Position numbers and translations under genes: made by a program. The notes beneath the pieces are model-generated. The model ran no database searches and was not told where the DNA came from. It saw nothing but the letters and a program-made list of their open reading frames with translations. Below are positions 32,556 to 41,324 of a stretch of DNA of 64,000 bases, piece by piece; the first letter of the stretch is position 1; each line of letters starts with the position of its first letter. This stretch comes from Fibrobacterota bacterium (GTDB lineage: Bacteria; Fibrobacterota; Fibrobacteria; UBA5070). The DNA lies in assembly GCA_016715065.1 (NCBI GenBank), contig JADKBN010000003.1:310001-374000 (forward strand), in the 5' to 3' direction.

Positions 32556-33649
32556 TCATCCACCTCCTGGCAAGATTCATTCCGTGGTCCGCCTCCGAAC
32601 GTTCCGTTGGAGCGATCGCCAGCGACATCATTGTCGCCCCTCCGGCCTCGATGGGCCAGGTGGGACTTGTCGCCATCTTTTTGTTGGCTGGGCTGGCTGT
32701 GGTCGTGCTTGTGGAGGTTTTGCGCCGCCGCAAGGAGCTTTTGGCGCGTTCTCGCGCACGTTGGGATCACTTCGCGGTCCTGGCCCGCCAGGCGGGGCTG
32801 GAAGAGGATGACATCGAGCGGATGAAGGCCATGCACATGGACATGGACGCCATGCACGCACCCGACGCCATGTTGCGTATTCCGGCTGTGTACGACCGGG
32901 CTTTGGATGCCTGGATACAATCTCGCGGAGGATCCCTTTCCGAGCGGGAATGGACCAGTCTCCACCGGGTTCGCGGCAAACTGAAATTCCACAGCCTCTC
33001 TTCCGAAACAAGCCTGTCCCATTCCAGGCAGATCTCCGACCACCAGGAGGTCCGGTTGTCCACCGAGGAAGGAGACTGGGCGGGCAGCGGCACGGTCTGC
33101 AGCAACAGGGAAGATCGACTGGACGTGCAGGTCAAAATGCTGCCTCCAGGAGGAACCAGCCGATTGCGGCTGGCTTTTTCACGACAGGGAGACGGCGAGT
33201 ACAAGACGATCCTCTCCTTGGCGGGAATCGAAACCCAGCACCAGATCCTCCACTTTTCGCATACCGACCAGATCGTGCGACAGCAATTGCGCATGTGGGT
33301 TCGCGTCCCCGTGCTTTTGCCTGGCAAAATGCGTCGTGTGGTGGCCCCGGACGGCATGTCCCACGCCTTCGACGAATTCGATGTGACGCTTCTCGACTTG
33401 TCCGGCGGAGGAGCGATGATCTCCGCGTCGCAGATGATGGAGGTCGAGTCGCGCGGACTCCTGGACTTCCAGTTGGGGGAGAATCGCATGGAGGGACTTC
33501 GGTTCGTGATGCTGCGTTCAGGACGTGCCCAGCGCAGCGGGACAGGACATGTCTGCCATCTTTGCTTCGAGAACATCGATGTCCAAACCCAAGAACGAAT
33601 CATGCGCTATGTCTTTGAACGGCAGCGAGCAGGAAGAATCACCGGCTGA
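32552..33649 (+). CDS. Membrane-anchored PilZ domain protein (c-di-GMP receiver candidate)
   Basis: A 365-residue protein. One membrane helix (VGLVAIFLLAGLAVVVLVEVL, about 36-56) is followed by a helical cytoplasmic region, a YcgR-N-like beta domain (about 150-245), and a C-terminal PilZ domain whose c-di-GMP contacts are recognisable: the RxxxR motif RMWVR and the DxSxxG motif DLSGGG (about 280-285). This resembles YcgR-type flagellar brakes and PlzA-like proteins. It is the gene immediately before pilM, separated by a promoter, so it may regulate pilus or motility behaviour. The fold call is firm; its partner is inference. Confidence 0.75.
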   Translation: MIIHLLARFIPWSASERSVGAIASDIIVAPPASMGQVGLVAIFLLAGLAVVVLVEVLRRRKELLARSRARWDHFAVLARQAGLEEDDIERMKAMHMDMDAMHAPDAMLRIPAVYDRALDAWIQSRGGSLSEREWTSLHRVRGKLKFHSLSSETSLSHSRQISDHQEVRLSTEEGDWAGSGTVCSNREDRLDVQVKMLPPGGTSRLRLAFSRQGDGEYKTILSLAGIETQHQILHFSHTDQIVRQQLRMWVRVPVLLPGKMRRVVAPDGMSHAFDEFDVTLLDLSGGGAMISASQMMEVESRGLLDFQLGENRMEGLRFVMLRSGRAQRSGTGHVCHLCFENIDVQTQERIMRYVFERQRAGRITG

Positions 33650-33706
33650 CAAAGGCTGGAAAATCTCCTAAGTCCAGGTAATTCCTTGAATTACGACGGT
33701 TTCGAC

Positions 33707-33735
33707 TTGACTCTGTTCAAAAGAGTGCCTAAACT
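33707..33735 (+). promoter_or_regulatory. Predicted promoter of the pilMNOPQ operon
   Basis: TTGACT (33707-33712) and TAAACT (33730-33735) are 17 bases apart in an AT-richer gap of 120 bases; transcription would start near 33742, 28 bases before pilM. Confidence 0.65.
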
Positions 33736-33769
33736 AGGATAAAGGCTTCATGCGCAGGAAGGAACCCTT

Positions 33770-34846
33770 TTGAGCGCTTTCACCAATTTTGTCAGTCGCC
33801 TTCGAGGCGAGACGGTCACGGTCGGACTGGACATCGGCAATCATTCGGCGAAGTTGGTGAAAATGCACCATCGTCGTTCGGGGCCGGTGCTCATGGCTGC
33901 CGGGATTCAAGAACTGAAACCAGAAACCATCGTCGGTGGCGAGATCAAGAACCGCGACGCGCTGATCGAAGCGCTCACGTCTTTGGTCCATCGGACGGAT
34001 GACGCCATCAAGGACGTGACCCTGTCGCTGTCTTGGAGCTTCGGTGTCTTGGGCGATCGGATCCATCTGAAATCCACCAAGGGCCAGTCCGACGAGGACA
34101 CCGTGCTTGGGGAGGCCAGCCAACGGCCGCCGTTCGACGTGGAAAACATCACGCTGGATTACAAGATCCTGCGTCGCAACGTGGAGACCTCCGACATGGA
34201 GGTGCTCCTGGTGGCGGCGAAGAACCAGGTGATGCAGTCGTACATCGATGTGGTACTGGAAGCTGGATTGCGTCCGATCGTCATCGATGTGGATGCCTTC
34301 GCGTTCGCCAACGCCTACAACTGGACCGTCGGGAATTCCGAGGCGGACGAAGTCGTGGCGCTGATCAACATCGGCGACAACCTCACGAACATCACCTTCC
34401 TCAAGGGCGGCATCTACCAGAGCACCCGCGACGTGAGCACGGCGGGCGACTACTTCGTGAAATACCTGATGCGGCAGTTCAAGCTGCCCCGCGACCAGGC
34501 CATCTTGCTTCTCAAAGGCAAGGATTCCGACAAGTTCGATGCCACCCAACTGGCGCGCGCCATCGAGTTCTCCTGCGAGGAACTGTCGCTGGGCATCGAC
34601 TTGGCGTTCCAGTACTACCAGTCCTCCGAGAAGTCCGCGCGGATCCAGAAGATCATCTTGTGTGGTGGCGGAGCCTGCATTCCCGGTGTTCCCGAGTATC
34701 TCGGGCGTCGCCACGAAGCCCAGGTATTGGTCCTCAATCCACTCTCCAGCATCCAGAAGGATCCGGAGAAATTCCCTGACCCGATTCCCGACACGGTGAG
34801 CACCTTGCTCACGGTCGCCGTCGGCATGGCCTTGCGGAAGGTGTGA
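33770..34846 (+). CDS. pilM: Type IV pilus assembly protein PilM
   Basis: A 358-residue actin-like cytoplasmic protein that binds the N-terminus of PilN and organises the alignment subcomplex. The N-terminal TVGLDIGNHSAKLVKM, middle VALINIGDNLTNITFLKGG and C-terminal KIILCGGGACIPGV are ATPase-fold motifs of the family. The start is TTG, preceded by AGGAAGGAA with correct spacing; the nearby ATG at 33750 opens only a seven-codon frame. First gene of pilMNOPQ with its own promoter. Confidence 0.93.
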   Translation: MSAFTNFVSRLRGETVTVGLDIGNHSAKLVKMHHRRSGPVLMAAGIQELKPETIVGGEIKNRDALIEALTSLVHRTDDAIKDVTLSLSWSFGVLGDRIHLKSTKGQSDEDTVLGEASQRPPFDVENITLDYKILRRNVETSDMEVLLVAAKNQVMQSYIDVVLEAGLRPIVIDVDAFAFANAYNWTVGNSEADEVVALINIGDNLTNITFLKGGIYQSTRDVSTAGDYFVKYLMRQFKLPRDQAILLLKGKDSDKFDATQLARAIEFSCEELSLGIDLAFQYYQSSEKSARIQKIILCGGGACIPGVPEYLGRRHEAQVLVLNPLSSIQKDPEKFPDPIPDTVSTLLTVAVGMALRKV

Positions 34847-34847
34847 C

Positions 34848-35477
34848 ATGGCCTCGATGATCGAAGTCAACCTTCTTCCTATGGAATACCGGGTGGTTCG
34901 CAAGGACTACTCGTACCTCACGGACCGTCGCGCGGTTTGGGGATCCGTTCTTCTCTTGACCTTCGGCGTGCTGACTTGGCTGCACTTCATGACGTTGGTC
35001 GCCACGGCCACCTCGCGGGAAGGCCAGATCAAGGATCTCCGCCGGGACATCGCCAAATACGACACGGTAAAGACGGAAATCAAGCGGTTGGAGGACATCA
35101 AAGCCAAGCAAGAAGCGAAGAACATTTCCCTCAAGAACATCTCCGTTTCCAAGAAGCGCTGGGTCCGGATTTTCGAGGACATCAACGCCAGCCTGCCTTC
35201 CCATACTTGGATCATTTCGATCAAGGAAGAGGCCGACAAGCAGGATCAACTGGCCATCCAGGCTCGCACCTTCGTGTTCCAGGAAGTGGCTGCGTTCATG
35301 CTCCAGCTGGAACGCAGGCCGTTCTTCCTGCCGCCCAACCTGGAATCGATCGAACAGGTCAAGGCAGATGGGGGACAAAACGCATCGGCGTTCTCCTTCA
35401 CCTTGCATTGCCCGCTCAACCCAGCCATTCATACCGATGGCCCAGCTCCGGGGGATACCGTTGGCAACGCGCATTGA
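34848..35477 (+). CDS. pilN: Type IV pilus assembly protein PilN
   Basis: A 209-residue bitopic protein. The PilM-binding start IEVNLLPMEYR is clear, followed by a membrane helix (VWGSVLLLTFGVLTWLHFM, about 30-49), a coiled-coil of about 50 residues and the periplasmic ferredoxin-like domain. One base separates it from pilM. It overlaps the likely pilO start by 41 bases. Confidence 0.9.
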   Translation: MASMIEVNLLPMEYRVVRKDYSYLTDRRAVWGSVLLLTFGVLTWLHFMTLVATATSREGQIKDLRRDIAKYDTVKTEIKRLEDIKAKQEAKNISLKNISVSKKRWVRIFEDINASLPSHTWIISIKEEADKQDQLAIQARTFVFQEVAAFMLQLERRPFFLPPNLESIEQVKADGGQNASAFSFTLHCPLNPAIHTDGPAPGDTVGNAH

Positions 35478-36054
35478 TTTCAAGGATCGTCTCACGGTCT
35501 TCTTCCTCCTTTGCATCCTCGCCGTTGCCGGTCTAGGCTACGTCTACTGGACGAAATTCGCCCAGCCGCGCTACCAGCACATCGACGAACTCAACGCGGA
35601 ACAGATGAAATTGTCGCAGGAATTGACCGTCGTGCGGACCCAGACCCAGCGACTGGTGCAGATCCGCGAGGAGTTGAAGAACGCCGAGGTCGAATTCGCC
35701 AAACTCCAGGAAATGTTTCCGGACCGGGAGAAGATTCCGTCTCGACTCCAGGACCTGCTCACGGTCACGCGCCGTGCAGGCACGGTAACGACAAAATTCG
35801 TTCCCCAGCCGAGCGTGAAGCAGACGTACTTCGACGAGAACAACTACAAGATCGCGATCGCGGGCAACTACCACAGCATCGGCGAGATGTTCGCGGAGTT
35901 CGCGAATTTCAAATACCCCACGTCCATCCAGAAGATGAGCATCGTGGTTTCACCGAATCTCAAGACCGAACTCGAGAGCGCCGACAAGCACGGAACCGTG
36001 CCGACCACCGTTGCCGCCGAGTTCGACTTCACCACATACACATCGGGGAAGTGA
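35437..36054 (+). CDS. pilO: Type IV pilus assembly protein PilO
   Basis: About 205 residues: a short cytoplasmic N-terminus, a membrane helix (LTVFFLLCILAVAGLGYVYW), coiled-coil with KLSQELTVVRTQTQRLVQ, and a periplasmic domain with YKIAIAGNYHSIGEMFAEFANF typical of PilO. The start is uncertain: ATG at 35437 is given, but TTG at 35461 has a better-spaced GGGGGA and would shorten the overlap with pilN. It partners PilN in the inner-membrane alignment complex. Confidence 0.88.
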   Translation: MAQLRGIPLATRIDFKDRLTVFFLLCILAVAGLGYVYWTKFAQPRYQHIDELNAEQMKLSQELTVVRTQTQRLVQIREELKNAEVEFAKLQEMFPDREKIPSRLQDLLTVTRRAGTVTTKFVPQPSVKQTYFDENNYKIAIAGNYHSIGEMFAEFANFKYPTSIQKMSIVVSPNLKTELESADKHGTVPTTVAAEFDFTTYTSGK

Positions 36055-37439
36055 TGCGAAAGACCCTTTCGATCCTCCTGGCCTGTGGTCTCGCGAGCCA
36101 AGCCGCGACGATCTCCTCGGCTGGCCTCGTGGCAGATCGCGACGGAACCCGTCTTGTCTTCCGCACGGGAGAGGAAGTCCTTTCTCGCTCGCGTGTGGAG
36201 CCGGACGGCTCCCTGCTCGTGGAAATCCAAGGCACCAAGACCGCGCTGGAAGGTCATCTCGACCTTTCCACCAACGCCAAGTTCGCTTCGGTGGATGCAT
36301 CCAACCTCTACCGCGACGGCGCGGACGTGGCATCCTTCCGTTTCCGTTTCCGTTCCGGAGTCAAGGCCAGTGTCCTGCATCGCGAGTGGAATGGACAGGA
36401 TCTGTCCTTCCTTCTCGACAAGACGCCTGCGCGGGCGCAGGTATCCCCCTTGTGGACCATGGCACCCTCCCACGATGCTTCCGTGGTGCTCGCTGCCTTG
36501 ACCACAACAGCTTCCTTGGAGGGGGCTAGGGCGTGGGGTGCTGGCGATCTGGAAACCGTTGAGCTGCGCTTTTCCGTCCCGCCCATCCAGGCCGATCTGC
36601 AGGGAGCCGGGAAATCGTACACCATCAAGCTGGGTAAGAGCCGTGTTGCCAAATTGAACGTGCCCGCTTCCGCTTCCAGGCTCATCCAAGCGATGGTGCC
36701 GGGGAAGGATGGCGAGATCAAGCTGACCTTGAAGGAGGATGCCCGCTCGGTGCTCCTGACACGGTCGGGGAACACCGTCGCCTTGCGCTTGGTCGCCAAG
36801 TCGCCAGTGCAAAAGGCTTGGGCTTGGAACTCCCTGCAAGGCAAGGTGGAAACCTTCGGGGGAGCAGACATGCCCTCCGACGAATCCGTGAATTTGGCCA
36901 ACCTCCGCAATGACTTGAAACCCCAGGGTGGCGAAGGTTTCACTGCCGACGGGAGCAAGTCTTCCACAGAGTCAAAGGGGACTCTGGCTGGAAACAGCGC
37001 CGCGTCGGGTGACAAAGCCGCCCTTGGCGAAGCGCAGAAACTCGAAGCCGAGCGCAGGAAATCCAGGGAAATCGCGCAAGAGCAGCTCGCCCAGGATGCC
37101 GCCAAAGTCGACGCCGAAGAAAAGAAGAATCGAGTCACCTACAACACGTTTGGTGTCCGGGATCCGTTCATTCCCTTGGAATCCGACGATCTCGAAGGCG
37201 GCTTGAACGTTGACCAGATGCGCGTCGTGGGCATCATCGCATCCCCGACTCCGCCGATGGCCGTTTTGGAACACACTTCCCAGCCCGGGCTTTCGGTCGC
37301 TCTCCGTGAAGGGGACGCCATCCAGAACGGGCGCGTTTTGAAGATCGAACGCGACCGTGTGGTCTTCGTTCTTGAAGAATTCGGCGTCAGTCGCCAGTTC
37401 GCCTTGAAACTCCAGGCTCCCAAAGGAGAAAAGTCATGA
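36054..37439 (+). CDS. pilP: PilP-type pilus protein with AMIN-like N-terminal extension
   Basis: A 461-residue protein, far longer than usual PilP (around 175). After a signal peptide (MRKTLSILLACGLASQAA, no lipobox Cys) the first ~110 residues and a second similar region look like AMIN beta domains (GTRLVFRTGEE, DGSLLVEIQGTK), normally found at the N-terminus of PilQ. A charged helical linker (KLEAERRKSREIAQEQLAQD) follows. The C-terminal ~100 residues are the PilP core with RDPFIPL, VVGIIASPTPPMAVLE and VALREGDAIQNGRVLKIE. Overlaps pilO and pilQ. It links the inner-membrane PilNO complex to the secretin. Confidence 0.8.
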   Translation: MRKTLSILLACGLASQAATISSAGLVADRDGTRLVFRTGEEVLSRSRVEPDGSLLVEIQGTKTALEGHLDLSTNAKFASVDASNLYRDGADVASFRFRFRSGVKASVLHREWNGQDLSFLLDKTPARAQVSPLWTMAPSHDASVVLAALTTTASLEGARAWGAGDLETVELRFSVPPIQADLQGAGKSYTIKLGKSRVAKLNVPASASRLIQAMVPGKDGEIKLTLKEDARSVLLTRSGNTVALRLVAKSPVQKAWAWNSLQGKVETFGGADMPSDESVNLANLRNDLKPQGGEGFTADGSKSSTESKGTLAGNSAASGDKAALGEAQKLEAERRKSREIAQEQLAQDAAKVDAEEKKNRVTYNTFGVRDPFIPLESDDLEGGLNVDQMRVVGIIASPTPPMAVLEHTSQPGLSVALREGDAIQNGRVLKIERDRVVFVLEEFGVSRQFALKLQAPKGEKS

Positions 37440-38986
37440 GCCGCAACCCGCGCAATGCCGCGACCTTGGTGGGCATCGCCCTGGCCGCTGGGCTAGCAAT
37501 GCCCCAATCCGTGTCGGCCCAAGACTCAGCTGCGATCGCCCGCATGAAGCCTGGGGCAGGCAAGGTGGACCCCATCGGCACGCTGGAATTCACGAACACG
37601 GATGTTCGCTCCGTATTCCGGCTGTTGTCGGAATACAGCGCGGTCGACATCGTGGTCGATCCTGCCGTCAGTGGGTCCATCAATACTGTGGTCACCAACA
37701 AGACCTGGCAGGAGGTCGTCCACATCGTCGCCAAGATGATGAATCTGACGGTCACCAACGAGTTGGGCTATCTGTACGTCCAGAAGACGGAAGACTACCA
37801 GAAGCGCCTTCTGGAACGCGCGGCTGCCAACACCGCACAGGACCAGGCGGCCAAGCTCCAGCGCAAGATCATCCGCATTTCCAATGCCCGTGCCGACGAG
37901 ATGGAAAAGGCGGTCAAGGACCAGGTCTCCCCCAGAGGCAAGATCACGGTGGTTCCGCGCACCAACAGCCTGATCCTGGTCGATGGCCCCGAACAGATCG
38001 CAGCCATCGAGAAGGTGATCCGCCAGCTGGATCTGGAAACCAACCAGATTCTCATCGAGGCCAAGTTGGTGCAGGTGGAATCGAACGCATTGCAAGAGTT
38101 GGGCATCAACTGGAGCATGAGTTCCGGCGCGGGAATGGGTTGGAAAACCGCTCCTTCCGCCGGTTTGGGCTCCAACGGAAATCTCGCGGGCGGGCCCTTC
38201 AAGGGCGGCAACGCGACCATCAATACTCCGGCATCCAAAGCCTCGCAGGGCGTTGCCTTCGGGTTGTTGAACGGCAACTTGGGCGTTGCGATTTCCCACC
38301 TCCTGGAAACGGGCAAGGCCGAGGTGCTGGCGACCCCTCAGATCACGACCTTGGACAACAAGGAAGCGCGGATCTTCATGGGCGACCAAGTCCCCATCCA
38401 AACCAAGGACGTTTCCGGCAATACCGTCACGACCATGTTCAACGCGGGAACCGAGTTGGTCGTTTTGCCTCAGATCACGGCTCCGGACCGGGTGCTTTTG
38501 AATCTGAAGCCGAAAAAGGACAACTACCAGGTCGTCGCGGGCGCAGGTGTGGTCATTCGCAAACAGGAAGCCGAGACCAACGTCGTGGTGACCGATGGCG
38601 AAACCGTGGTGATCGGTGGTTTGGTGGAACGTTCCGAGAACAAGTCCGAAGCCGGGGTGCCTTTGCTCAAGGACATTCCGCTGTTGGGAGTTCTCTTCCG
38701 GTACACCCGTCATGAACTCGTGAAGAAGGACCTCGCCATTTTCGTGACCCCTCGGATCGTGCGCCGGGGATTGGTACCCATGCCCACTCCAGTCATGGAC
38801 CAGGATTTGGCGAGGGCAGCCACAGCGCCCTCTGCGGAGCCTCCTGCGGCGGTCGCGGCGCCAACACCTCCTCCGCCTCCTCCTCCGCCGTCGCCGGTCT
38901 CGGAGGCGGTCCCGCCTCCTCCGGTGGCCCCTCCTGCCGAGCTGTACACGGCTCCGGCGGAACCCGGCGCTGGACCAGTGAACTAA
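37436..38986 (+). CDS. pilQ: Type IV pilus secretin PilQ
   Basis: A 516-residue outer-membrane channel through which the pilus passes. After a signal peptide ending VSAQ, the first folded domain is an STN-type domain (GTLEFTNTDVRSVFRLL, TWQEVVHIVAKMMNL), then an N1 domain and the secretin core with VLATPQITTLDNKEARIFMG, FNAGTELVVLPQITAPDRV and VPLLKDIPLLGVLFRY. No AMIN domain is present. The tail is a Pro/Ala-rich run of about 65 residues, unusual for PilQ and probably periplasmic or exposed. It ends the operon at a strong terminator. Confidence 0.93.
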   Translation: MSRNPRNAATLVGIALAAGLAMPQSVSAQDSAAIARMKPGAGKVDPIGTLEFTNTDVRSVFRLLSEYSAVDIVVDPAVSGSINTVVTNKTWQEVVHIVAKMMNLTVTNELGYLYVQKTEDYQKRLLERAAANTAQDQAAKLQRKIIRISNARADEMEKAVKDQVSPRGKITVVPRTNSLILVDGPEQIAAIEKVIRQLDLETNQILIEAKLVQVESNALQELGINWSMSSGAGMGWKTAPSAGLGSNGNLAGGPFKGGNATINTPASKASQGVAFGLLNGNLGVAISHLLETGKAEVLATPQITTLDNKEARIFMGDQVPIQTKDVSGNTVTTMFNAGTELVVLPQITAPDRVLLNLKPKKDNYQVVAGAGVVIRKQEAETNVVVTDGETVVIGGLVERSENKSEAGVPLLKDIPLLGVLFRYTRHELVKKDLAIFVTPRIVRRGLVPMPTPVMDQDLARAATAPSAEPPAAVAAPTPPPPPPPPSPVSEAVPPPPVAPPAELYTAPAEPGAGPVN

Positions 38987-38993
38987 GACTCGA

Positions 38994-39021
38994 GGCTCGC
39001 CGACAAGGCGGGCCTTTTTTT
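38994..39021 (+). terminator. Terminator of the pilMNOPQ operon
   Basis: GGCTCGCC/GGCGGGCC stem (38994-39014, one G-T pair) followed by seven T, eight bases after the pilQ stop. Confidence 0.85.
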
Positions 39022-39032
39022 GCCGCTGGCTT

Positions 39033-39827
39033 TTAGATCCTGCGACGAACCAGCGTCCATCGCCCAGAGCGTTTGCAAGCTTTGAAGCCTGCGCCGAACA
39101 TGGCCTGGAACGCATCCGATCGTAGGATGGGGTCGAGCGCGCCTTGGGCCAGGGCGGTTGCGTTGCTCAGAAGCAGGACGTTGCCGAAGCAAGGCGGAAT
39201 CTCCTCCAGGTGATGGGTCACCAGGACAACGGGAAGCTCCGGCCGACGCTTCGCGAGCGCTTCCAAGTGTTCGAGCAGGTCTTCACGGGCGCGAGGATCC
39301 AAACCAGCACAGGGCTCGTCGAGAATCAACAGGTCAGGCTCTCCGGCCAAGGCGCGCGCGAGCCAGGCTCGTCTCCGCTGACCCAACGACAATTTGCCGA
39401 GGGGACGATTCCGGTGGTCGGCCAAGCCCCAGGCTTCCAGCTCGGCACCCGCCTTGCGCTGTTGCATCCGGGTCGGGCGATCGAAGCGCATTCCCAAGGT
39501 TCCGACGAAACCGGTTTCCACGAGTTCCTTCGCCGAGACGCGAGGTTCGATCAGAGGCTCCAGGCTGTCGCCGGAAAATCCGATCCGCGAGCGCAGGGAT
39601 AGGATCTCGTCCCGTCCGGAAACCTGCCCGAGAATCTCGATGGTCCCTTCCCAGGGATGCAGTCGTCCCAAGGCGGCCAAGGCAAGACTGCTTTTTCCGC
39701 ACCCGTTGGGTCCCATGACCACCCAGCGTTCCCCGGGACGGACCGTCCATTGTGCAAGTGTCAGGACCGTGGCTCCATCGCGCCGCAACTCCAGATCGCG
39801 GCAGAGGATCGCGGGAGCAGGCGTCAA
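39033..39827 (-). CDS. ABC-type ATPase (ModF-like), stand-alone
   Basis: A 264-residue ATP-binding cassette with Walker A GPNGCGKSS, signature LSLGQRRR (LSGGQ variant), Walker B LLILDEPCAGLDP and switch His in VTHHLEE. No membrane component lies nearby. The TTG start at 39827 overlaps the stop of the upstream gene (TTGA), so the two are co-translated. The length and sequence fit ModF/YbiT-like or molybdate-type single-domain ATPases. The C-terminus has basic KACKRSGRW. Its partner permease is unknown and it may have a non-transport role. Confidence 0.85.
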   Translation of the reverse strand: MTPAPAILCRDLELRRDGATVLTLAQWTVRPGERWVVMGPNGCGKSSLALAALGRLHPWEGTIEILGQVSGRDEILSLRSRIGFSGDSLEPLIEPRVSAKELVETGFVGTLGMRFDRPTRMQQRKAGAELEAWGLADHRNRPLGKLSLGQRRRAWLARALAGEPDLLILDEPCAGLDPRAREDLLEHLEALAKRRPELPVVLVTHHLEEIPPCFGNVLLLSNATALAQGALDPILRSDAFQAMFGAGFKACKRSGRWTLVRRRI

Positions 39828-40816
39828 TTTCCGTCCTTGAAGGCGCGAAATTGGGCGACCATCGCCGCATGGGCCGCTTGCGGATCGTCCGAGCGCAACC
39901 ACGACAACCACTCGCAGGCCTGCCAGGACCAGGCCATGTGGTTTCGGATGCCGGCTTGGTGCGCGATGCGGGCGGCCAACGGGGCGAAGTGCTCGGTCCC
40001 TTTGCGGATGCGGTAGAGTTTCATCCAGATCTGGGGCTCCAACCCGCGTTCCATGCACAGTTGCACGAGTCGTTTGGAGTAGGTGGTGTAGAGCTCCTCC
40101 ACGCGGGCCTGGTCGTCGGAATCGAGCCAATAAGGGTCGGTGGACAGCTCGTCGAGATCGGGGAGGGCGGCCACCGAGCTCCAGTCCGGCAGACCCGCAT
40201 CGAAGAAATCCGGCAGCAGGCAGACGTTGTTGCGGCACCGGGCGGCATGCACACGCGAGGTCCAACGAGCCAGCAGTTTCAGGAGGCGGTCTTGACGGAA
40301 CTGGCGTACTTCAGGCGTGGATTCGGCGGGCATGTCCGCTCCGAATCGATCCCGAAACAGGGAGCGGCAAATGTTGCATCGGCAGGACCAGACGCCGGAT
40401 TTCCCTTTGGCCAGATGGAAGTGGGGTTCATCCCAGAAGACGGTGTCCACGCCCGCCTGGGTCACCGCGTCGATCCAACCGTCCATGTAGTCGAGGAACG
40501 CGGGGTGGTTGGGACAGATGGCCGCGACGGGTTCACCCGTGGACAAAATCTGGTTGGAGCCCGGATTGTGCGCCACCAATTCGGAGAGCGCCTCCCCCCC
40601 GAACACGCGTCCGACCCCCCAGGAATTCACGTACACGGACAGTCCCAGTTTGTGGCTGTGCTCCACGATCCGGCCCATGGTGTCGCGGTAATACGATAGG
40701 TCGTCTTCGCTCCAGGTGTGGAGCACCTGGGTGGCGCCCTCCTGCACCATGGCTTCCAGATCCGCCGCGACATGGACCAGGCGACGCACCCCGAAATAGG
40801 AGAAACCGGTCTTCAT
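39824..40816 (-). CDS. TIM-barrel-like protein of unknown function
   Basis: A 330-residue cytoplasmic protein with no signal peptide. The alternation of strands and helices, with acidic residues at strand ends (VDTVFWDEPHFHL, NVCLLPDFFDAG, DPYWLDSDD), resembles a glycoside-hydrolase-like (beta/alpha)8 barrel. An unusual CRCNICRSLF insert gives a CxCxxC cluster that could bind metal. I do not recognise a named family. It is translationally coupled to the ABC ATPase that follows, a pairing that suggests sugar-related uptake or sensing. It is divergent from trmL with 31 bases between starts. Confidence 0.6.
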   Translation of the reverse strand: MKTGFSYFGVRRLVHVAADLEAMVQEGATQVLHTWSEDDLSYYRDTMGRIVEHSHKLGLSVYVNSWGVGRVFGGEALSELVAHNPGSNQILSTGEPVAAICPNHPAFLDYMDGWIDAVTQAGVDTVFWDEPHFHLAKGKSGVWSCRCNICRSLFRDRFGADMPAESTPEVRQFRQDRLLKLLARWTSRVHAARCRNNVCLLPDFFDAGLPDWSSVAALPDLDELSTDPYWLDSDDQARVEELYTTYSKRLVQLCMERGLEPQIWMKLYRIRKGTEHFAPLAARIAHQAGIRNHMAWSWQACEWLSWLRSDDPQAAHAAMVAQFRAFKDGN

Positions 40817-40847
40817 GGGTCCAGAAGTCTAATTTGTTCCACGTCCG

Positions 40848-41324
40848 ATGCTCAAGATCGTCCTTGTCCAACCAGAAATCGCTCCCAACACGGGGAATAT
40901 CGCCCGCCTTTGCGTCTGCAACGGCTTGCAATTGCACCTGGTCCATCCCCTCGGATTCCGGATCGACGACCGCAACCTCAAGCGTGCGGGCATGGATTAC
41001 TGGAAGCACCTGGACCTGGTGGAGCATGCCGACCTCGACTCCTTCCTGGCGGCTCTACCTGCCACGGCACGACTTCGCTGGTTTTCCACCAAGTCCGATG
41101 TCCCGCATTGGGATCTCGCCTTCGACCACGAGGATTGGCTCGTGTTCGGTTCGGAATCCCGCGGTCTTCCCGAACGTCTTCGAGAAATGCACCCCGAAGG
41201 GTGGGTGCGGATCCCCATGACCGGTCCCTTCGTCCGCTCCCTCAACCTCAGTTCCTCCGTGGCCATCGGGACCTACGAGGCCCTTCGCCAGATTTCCATC
41301 CATCCAAATGGAGCTACCCCATGA
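40848..41324 (+). CDS. trmL: tRNA (cytidine(34)-2'-O)-methyltransferase
   Basis: A 158-residue minimal SPOUT methyltransferase that modifies the wobble ribose of tRNA-Leu isoacceptors. The three motifs are readable: LKIVLVQPEIAPNTGNIAR, WLVFGSESRGLPE and VRIPMTGPFVRSLNLSSSVA. Length is typical of TrmL. The following gene starts inside its stop codon (ATGA). It is a paralogue of the TrmJ-like gene at 11559-12257 but lacks that gene's C-terminal extension. Confidence 0.93.
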   Translation: MLKIVLVQPEIAPNTGNIARLCVCNGLQLHLVHPLGFRIDDRNLKRAGMDYWKHLDLVEHADLDSFLAALPATARLRWFSTKSDVPHWDLAFDHEDWLVFGSESRGLPERLREMHPEGWVRIPMTGPFVRSLNLSSSVAIGTYEALRQISIHPNGATP

